From NCBI GenBank assembly GCA_049696015.1, contig JBAVTG010000110.1, positions 1 through 7,721 on the forward strand: a DNA stretch of 7,721 nt. Direction: 5' to 3'. Below, piece after piece: positions 1 through 6,100 of the stretch. The stretch is from JANMEX01 sp049696015. Lineage in GTDB: Bacteria; Pseudomonadota; Alphaproteobacteria; Rhizobiales; Rhizobiaceae. Position 1 is the first letter of the stretch, and each line of letters starts with the position of its first letter. Below the pieces are notes generated by a model. It ran no database searches, was not told the DNA's origin, and saw only the letters and a list, made by a program, of their open reading frames with translations. Position numbers and translations under genes: made by a program.

Positions 1-1080
1 GAACTGGGTGGTGACATTCTCAATGCCCGCCAAGCCTATCTTGGTTTTTCAAAGTTCAATGTCGATGCGGTGGATGCATACAGCCGTTTTGCAACGTTGC
101 TGAAAGTCAGCGAAGGCCGCGCCAGCGCGCGCGAAGTGCTGGGCGCCTTGCGCGAAACCAACAAGACAAAATCCCTCGAACTTGTGTGGACGCAGCTGCT
201 TGATGACAGTCAGCGCGCTCAGGCGATTGATGCGTTTGCCAAGGCCAACCCGGATTTTGGTCCCGCAGCCTATGCGCTGGCCGATGAATATTCGCAAGAT
301 CGGCTGGGTGCGCGCACCCTCACCGAAAAGCGCGCCGAATGGGCTGCTTTACGCGCCTTTTCCCACGCCGAAATTGGCGGCGGATTGGTGAAAAACTTCG
401 TTGACCAGACAGTCCTTGCCGAATGGACAGGGCGGGTGCAGTCGCGCCTTGCCGCCCTTGGCAACCTTGATGCAGTTCCGCCACCTTCGCTCAATCCGGT
501 GCGGGCAGGGCAGGGTTGGCAGGTGTCGATTTCTTTGCCGGAACCGGCAACGGCGATTTTCTGGCGGGCGGGCGATCAAGGCGACTTTACCAATACCGGC
601 GTCATGGCGTTCAATGACCAGCAAACCGGTAAGCCGATGGCAAACCCGGCTTTCCAGCTGCAGGGCGATGCAACAGCAACGGATATCTTCCTCAAGTATA
701 CGGACCTGCGCGGACAGGAAGTCGGCCCTTTCCAGATACGGTTCGATCCGGATGCCTCGCTGATTGCCTCGCAAAAGTCGATGATCGAATTGACCTGGAC
801 CAGCTGGATCGCCTTTGATGCATCAGGCTTTCGCGGCAACCTCTATTTTACCCAGCTTGCTGCATTTTCCTGCGGCATCAAAGAGGTGGCGTATGGGTTC
901 AACGGTGCAGCACCAACAGAGCCGCTCAAATTGCCGCCCTGTGACCCCGCCAATCCATTTGCGTTGCCGGACGGGTTTATGCCCTATTTCAAGATTGGCG
1001 AGGATGTCAAAAGCATGTCGGTGGAAGTGACCTATGCGGATGGTGCGAAATCCGGCGTCAAGGAATTCAAGCGGCCTTGA
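1..1080 (+). CDS. Hypothetical protein, 5'-partial: helical TPR-like N-terminus plus beta-rich C-terminal modules
   Basis: I do not recognise this gene and assign no function. The frame is open from base 1 to the TGA at 1078-1080, giving at least 359 residues, so the true start lies upstream of the window. The GTG at 70 is internal: the codons before it read on as normal protein (ELGGDILNARQAYLGF). Residues 1 to about 155 are Ala/Leu/Glu/Arg-rich and look helical; the stretch around residues 85-125 (GPAAYALADEYSQ) resembles a TPR or Sel1 helix pair. A Pro-rich linker (PPPSLNP) follows at about 159-166. From residue 172 to the end the protein is rich in alternating hydrophobic residues and aromatics, suggesting beta-sandwich domains. 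Two similar segments, 218-249 and 329-358, suggest a diverged tandem module. Cys291 and Cys314 are the only cysteines and could pair if the domain is periplasmic. The gene converges on pbpC with 9 bases between stops, so it is not in that operon. Confidence 0.85.
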   Translation, partial: ELGGDILNARQAYLGFSKFNVDAVDAYSRFATLLKVSEGRASAREVLGALRETNKTKSLELVWTQLLDDSQRAQAIDAFAKANPDFGPAAYALADEYSQDRLGARTLTEKRAEWAALRAFSHAEIGGGLVKNFVDQTVLAEWTGRVQSRLAALGNLDAVPPPSLNPVRAGQGWQVSISLPEPATAIFWRAGDQGDFTNTGVMAFNDQQTGKPMANPAFQLQGDATATDIFLKYTDLRGQEVGPFQIRFDPDASLIASQKSMIELTWTSWIAFDASGFRGNLYFTQLAAFSCGIKEVAYGFNGAAPTEPLKLPPCDPANPFALPDGFMPYFKIGEDVKSMSVEVTYADGAKSGVKEFKRP

Positions 1081-1092
1081 GCAAATGGCTCA
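1058..1092. terminator. Possible weak bidirectional hairpin at convergent gene ends
   Basis: Two small inverted repeats lie at the junction of the convergent genes. TGAGC (1078-1082) and GCTCA (1088-1092) form a perfect 5-bp stem with a 5-base loop, and the stem contains both stop codons: TGA of the + gene and, on the other strand, TGA of pbpC. A competing 6-bp pair, TCAAGG (1058-1063) with CCTTGA (1075-1080), overlaps it. Neither is followed by a T-run on either strand, so this is not a typical intrinsic terminator. It may contribute to transcription ending in both directions or be chance; no other terminator candidate fits in the 9-base gap. Confidence 0.2.
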
Positions 1093-3174
1093 TTCGACAA
1101 ACAGTTTGACTGTGGCGGCCTTGCCGTTGGCGTCAATGACGGTGAGTTCGGAAAAGCCCGCGCCGTCCGGCATCCAGCGCCGGGTGCGCTTGCGCGATGC
1201 TTCGGGCAGGGGCTCCCCGTTGGCCAGCCAGCGGTACGGCGCCTTGCCGCCATTGATTTTCAAGACCAGGGGCAGTTTTTCACCAGACAGGGTAGAAGCC
1301 AGCTCCACCCGCGCGCCATTGGGCGGAAAGACGATTTCCGGCGCATCCTCGCCGCGCTTGATCTTGACCAGTTTTGACCCGCCCGGCGCAAAGCGCTGCA
1401 ACGAAACCGGCAGGTCGCCGCGCGCCAGAATGACCGCGCCCGATGGCGGCTTTGGCAATGGCGATGGCGCAAGTCCGGAGCGGTGATAGGCATCAAACAG
1501 AATGGGCGCGGCCGTGCCGCCGCCGGTGATGCCGGGCACGGCGGCATTATCCGGCCGGCCGACCCAGACGCCGATGACATGGCGGCCGTCAAAGCCGATG
1601 GACCACGCATCACGGTAGCCGTAGGAGGTGCCGGTTTTGAAGGCAATCGGGGCTGAAGCAACACCGCCAGGCGCGGGGATGCTGCCCAGAATGTCGATGA
1701 TCTGCCAAGCCGCCTGCGGCGAAAGAACGGCATCACGCACGGGCTCGGAGCGCTTTCCGTTGACACCATCGAAGAGCGAAACCGCATTGCCCTGGCTGCC
1801 GATGGCAGCGAATACTTGCACGAGATCCTTGAGCGACAGGCCGAGCCCGCCAAGACCGGTGGCAAGGCCCGGCGTTTCGGCTTTGGGCAACACAGGTTCC
1901 GCCCCGGCACGGCGCAGGCGCGAGAACAGCGCAGGCGTGCCGACAGCTTCCAGAAGCTTGACCGCAGGGACATTGAGCGACATTTGCAAGGCATCGCGCG
2001 CGCTGACATCCCCCTGATAGGCGCTGTCAAAATTGCGCGGGCGGTAGCCCGAGAAATTTGACGGCCGGTCTTCAAGAATGGTGTTTTGCGCAATGATGCC
2101 ATTTTCAAAGGCAAGCCCGTAGATCAGTGGCTTCAGTGTTGATCCGGGCGAACGGGGCACGCGCAGCATGTCGATGAACCCGCCGCGCTCGCGGTCGTAG
2201 TAGCCGGGTGAGCCGACTTCGCCAAGAATTTCGCCGGAGCGCATATCTGCAATCAAGATCGCGACCGAGAGCTTGGGTCCGAGCCGCCGCGCCGCATCGC
2301 GGGCGACCTCCTCAAGTCCTTGCTGCACGCTGCGTTTCAAAGTCACCTGATGGCGCAGCGCCTCGGGATGATTCAGCATGGCGCTATCGGCGAGATGCGG
2401 CGCCAGCGTTGGCAACGCTGCCCGGCCCGGTTTGATACCAATGACAGATGCGCGTGCAATCTCGCTTGCCGGAATGAGACCGGCATCAGCCATGCGGTTC
2501 AGCACCCGGTCCCGCGCCGCGCGGGCGGCTTTGGGCTTGCGGTCCGGTCGGCGCGTTTCCGGGGACTGCGGCAGAGCAACCAAAAGCGCAGATTCGGACA
2601 GTGTCAGCTTTTTCGGTTCTTTGCCGAACCACGCGAGTGAAGCGGCACGCACGCCTTCAATGTTGCCGCCGTAGGGGGCGAGCGTCAGGTACAGCGTCAG
2701 GATTTCATCCTTGGAAAGCCGCCGCTCGATCTGAACTGCCCGCGCCATTTGGCGCAGCTTGAAGGACAGTGAGCGTTCCTCGCGCGGCTCGATCAGGCGG
2801 GCGACCTGCATGGTGATGGTCGAGCCGCCGGAGACGATGTCGCCATGACGGACGAACTGCAGGAAGGCACGGCCAAGCGCCAGAGGATCAACACCATGAT
2901 GCGCAAAGAAACGCTTGTCTTCATAGGCGACGAGCATCTTCACAAGGTCCGGATCAATCGCCGCCTTGTCCGCCTGAAAGCGCCAGAAGCCGTCCCGCGT
3001 CGAAAAGGCGCGCAGCAGGGCACCATCGCGGTCAACCATTTCACGTGATATTTCAAGCGCTTGCGGCAACGGCGGCGGATAGGCCTTGTCAACATGATCC
3101 AATACAAAGAGGCCAACGCCGACGGCAAGCGCGAGGCTCGCTGCCGCAAGTCCCGATTTGCGCAGGCGCGTCAT
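1090..3174 (-). CDS. pbpC: Penicillin-binding protein 1C, bifunctional peptidoglycan glycosyltransferase/transpeptidase
   Basis: This class A PBP polymerises and cross-links peptidoglycan on the outer face of the inner membrane. Numbered from the ATG at 3174 (694 residues): a basic start (TRLRK) and a hydrophobic signal anchor at about 7-26. The GT51 domain follows, with the EDKRFFAHHGVD block (catalytic Glu85), GGSTITMQ at 116-123 and the LSKDEILTLYL helix near 153-163. The transpeptidase domain carries SxxK in SPGSTLKP (Ser345, Lys348), SLN at 399-401 and KTGTS from Lys513, followed by YGYRDAWSIG as in E. coli PBP1C. A C-terminal biPBP_C-like domain spans about 610-690 and ends with an ANGKAATVK motif close to the end of the E. 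coli protein. It is somewhat shorter than E. coli PBP1C (about 770 residues). The gene is second in the operon and starts inside the end of the alpha-2-macroglobulin gene. A GTG at 3177 would add one residue; no Shine-Dalgarno is seen, which fits coupled initiation. All transpeptidase motifs are intact. Confidence 0.96.
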   Translation of the reverse strand: MTRLRKSGLAAASLALAVGVGLFVLDHVDKAYPPPLPQALEISREMVDRDGALLRAFSTRDGFWRFQADKAAIDPDLVKMLVAYEDKRFFAHHGVDPLALGRAFLQFVRHGDIVSGGSTITMQVARLIEPREERSLSFKLRQMARAVQIERRLSKDEILTLYLTLAPYGGNIEGVRAASLAWFGKEPKKLTLSESALLVALPQSPETRRPDRKPKAARAARDRVLNRMADAGLIPASEIARASVIGIKPGRAALPTLAPHLADSAMLNHPEALRHQVTLKRSVQQGLEEVARDAARRLGPKLSVAILIADMRSGEILGEVGSPGYYDRERGGFIDMLRVPRSPGSTLKPLIYGLAFENGIIAQNTILEDRPSNFSGYRPRNFDSAYQGDVSARDALQMSLNVPAVKLLEAVGTPALFSRLRRAGAEPVLPKAETPGLATGLGGLGLSLKDLVQVFAAIGSQGNAVSLFDGVNGKRSEPVRDAVLSPQAAWQIIDILGSIPAPGGVASAPIAFKTGTSYGYRDAWSIGFDGRHVIGVWVGRPDNAAVPGITGGGTAAPILFDAYHRSGLAPSPLPKPPSGAVILARGDLPVSLQRFAPGGSKLVKIKRGEDAPEIVFPPNGARVELASTLSGEKLPLVLKINGGKAPYRWLANGEPLPEASRKRTRRWMPDGAGFSELTVIDANGKAATVKLFVE

Positions 3175-3177
3175 CAC
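3172..3177 (-). promoter_or_regulatory. Stop/start overlap coupling A2M and pbpC translation
   Basis: On the - strand these six bases read GTGATG. The TGA stop of the alpha-2-macroglobulin gene occupies 3176-3174. The pbpC frame can start at the GTG (3177-3175, a 4-base overlap) or the ATG (3174-3172, a 1-base TGATG overlap). I favour the ATG. No purine-rich ribosome site precedes it, so ribosomes finishing the first gene probably reinitiate here. The first gene's frame has a second TGA directly after its stop, which would catch read-through. Confidence 0.7.
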
Positions 3178-6100
3178 TGACCGGTGACGACTGACATGCG
3201 CCCGGTCGCGGTGCGTGCCGAGTAGCCCGGGCGGTACATGTCTTCAACCGATGCGGCCGGCAAGATGTAGGTACCGGGCGTCACAGCGCGGACGACATAG
3301 GCAAGGTTGAACGACCTTGCTCCAGACGAGGACGGGTCCAGCGCAGCCACAAACCGGTCCGACCGGAACTCGGTGTGGGCAACTTCAATCTGGCCGAGCC
3401 AGCCAAAATTGGCCAGTTCCGCACTGCCAACCAGACGCGGATTGGCAGCTTCAAGACCTGCAGGAAGCAGATCGGTGATGAGCAGTCGCGAGGGCCAGTT
3501 GTTGTCTTCCTTGATGGTCAGCACAACGACAAACCGGTCGTTTTGCTTGGCCTCGGTGACGTTGGTTTCGGTGCCGTCCAGCGTGTAGTAAGCCCGGCTG
3601 ATGGCAAAGCCGTTGCCACCGGCAGGCAGCGGATCGCGCGGGGCGGCAATGCTGGTCACGACGGCAATGGCCGGGTCATTGCCGGTATTCACCAGTTGCA
3701 GAGAGTTGGCTTCCAGCGCTTCGCCGGTGACAGTCTTGGAGTAGCCGCCAGTATGGGCTTCTCCATTGACCGTCAGGGCGATTGCAGTGACGCCTTCCCT
3801 GATGGCGCGGGCAGCCATCAGCATCCATGCCTCTTCCTGAGTCGAGGTGTAGCGGGCCCGCTGGCGCAGCGCAGAAACATGATTGACCATTGCCGGAACC
3901 GATTGCGGCACCGGACGGGTTTCGGCAGCCAGCGCCAGCATGGCCGCGTCATCGCGCAAAGCAGAGCCATAATCACCGCGCGAAAGGTCAAGCGTTGTTC
4001 CAGACCTGGCCAATGACAGCGCAGACTCAAACGCCGCGTCTGCCTTCGGCTGATCGCCATAAAGGGCAAGCGCCGCGCCGAGATGGGCGCGGGCCATGGG
4101 GCTTGCAAACTTGTCAAGCTGGCTTTCCGAATAATAGCGAAGGTCAGTTGCGGAAGCGCGTTTGTTGCGCGCCAGAACATAGAGCGCATAGGCGATCTGG
4201 TTGCCTTGGGTGGCCAGATCCACCTCTAAAGACAGGGCGTTTTGCAGATTGTCGAGCGCAATCAGCATCGCCTCTTCCGGCACGTCGAACTGTTGCTCGC
4301 GGGCGCGGGTGAGGAAATCGCTGACGTAGGCATCCAGCCACAGATCGCCGGAACCCGGACCCCAAAGGCCGAAGGAACCGGACGAGGACTGATAAGACAG
4401 GACACGGGTGATGGCCTCCTTGATCCGGTCCTGAACCAGCGGATCATCGGGCATGCCCGACGCCTTGGAGAGTTCGCTGACATAGAGCAGCGGCAGTGCC
4501 CGGCTCGTCGTCTGCTCGGCGCAGCCATAGGGATAGCGGTCGAGCGTCATCAGCATGGCGGGAATGTCAAACGCGCCGGAGCGCAGCACCGAGACGGTGA
4601 CCGCAGCATCGGACAAGAGGCTGTCGGCGAGCAATTCCTTGTCGACCGTAAGCGCGCCGCCGTTGGCCGCCAGCGGCAGTTCTCGCCGCGTGGTGACCGG
4701 CAACACGCCGTGGCGCACAGGAATGCTGACGGCGTTTTCGACTGTCAGACCCGAACCGTTGGATATCTTCGCCGTGAGTGCACCGGACCCGGCGTTGATT
4801 GCCACGATGGTTGCCTTCACCGTTTTACGTTCGCCTGCAGCCAGCGTAACGGTTTCAGGCGCGTCGGCAGCGGCCAATTCGATGCCGCCTGACGGGATGA
4901 GTTCCAGCGCATAATCACCTGCCGGGCCATCGGTGTTGGCAATGTCGATGTTGACTTCCGACACATCGTCCGGCGCCATGAATTTCGGCGCAGATGCGAT
5001 CAGCACAATCGGATCGCGGATGATGACGTCCTTGGTGGCATGGCCAACGCCAGTGGCGGTCCAGGCCACGGCATTGACCCTTGCCGTGCCGTTGAACTGG
5101 GGAATGTCAAAGCTGATGACAGCCTTGCCGGATGCATCAAGCGTTACCGGCCCGGCAAAGAACGCCACCAGCTTTTCCGTTGGCGGGCTGCCCTTGGACG
5201 AGGCGCTCGGCGCATCGCCGCCAGTGCGCAGCTTGCCAAACTCTCCGCCAGAACCGTCGATCAGGCGGCCATAAATATCACGCATCTCAAGGCCCATCTG
5301 CCGCTGGCCGAAATACCAGCTGTCCGGATCCGCAGGCTGGTGGCTGGTGAGATTGAGAATGCCGACATCCACGGCCGACACGATCACAAACGCGTTTTCG
5401 TTGGCGCCGGCGCCCGCAACAGATACCGGAATGGTCAGGGTCTGGCGCGGCTGAATTTTCCCGGGCGTTTCAAGCGAGACGGAAAGCTTGCGGTCTTTCG
5501 GGTCAATGCCCATCCATTTGACGCCGATGGCGCGCATCGGCATGCGGGTTTCGACGCTGTCGCCGGGCCGGTAGAGCGTTGCCGTCACATAGGCGCCCGC
5601 ACCCCAACCATCGGGGATTGCTATGTCGATTGTCGCACCTTCGGCGGGGATGGCGGCGACCTGTGTCGACAGAAGTTTTTCGGTGCCAATGGTGATCAGC
5701 GCCTCGCCGGCAAAGCGCGGGGTGATTTTCAGCTTGGCCGTATCGCCGGGCACATAACCGGACTTATCCAGTGCGATTTCCAACCCGTCCGGCGTTTCGG
5801 TCGAGGCGGATTCGACATACCAGCCTGCGTAGAAATCCGAGCTGGTGACCGGGCCGTCCTCCGCTTCGCTTTCCACTTCCAGGCGGTACTGACCCCACTC
5901 GACGTTGGCGGAGATTGCAACGTCTTCGTCCACTTTGGTCGAGAGCGTGCCATCGGCGACCTTGGTCGAGAAATTCACCGCCTCATAGCGCCAGGAGGAG
6001 CCATCGCGGTACCATTGGTAATTGCGGTCGATTTTGACCAGCGACCATTTCAATCCGTCAAGCGCCGTACGGGTTCCGTCGGCGCTGGCGCTGATCACCT

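Noticed and set aside
70..72. GTG as the start of the + strand hypothetical gene
   Set aside because: The frame stays open to base 1 with ordinary protein-like codons and no ribosome site precedes the GTG, so the gene more likely starts outside the window.
1260..2114. 284-codon open frame on the - strand in another frame within pbpC
   Set aside because: Its product is low-complexity Arg/Ser/Ala/Pro sequence, while the pbpC frame over the same bases carries the intact transpeptidase motifs.
3375..4892. Two + strand open frames of about 213 and 216 codons (3375-4016 and 4242-4892)
   Set aside because: Both lie antisense to the conserved thioester and C-terminal domains, have no family features, and no promoter or ribosome site supports them.
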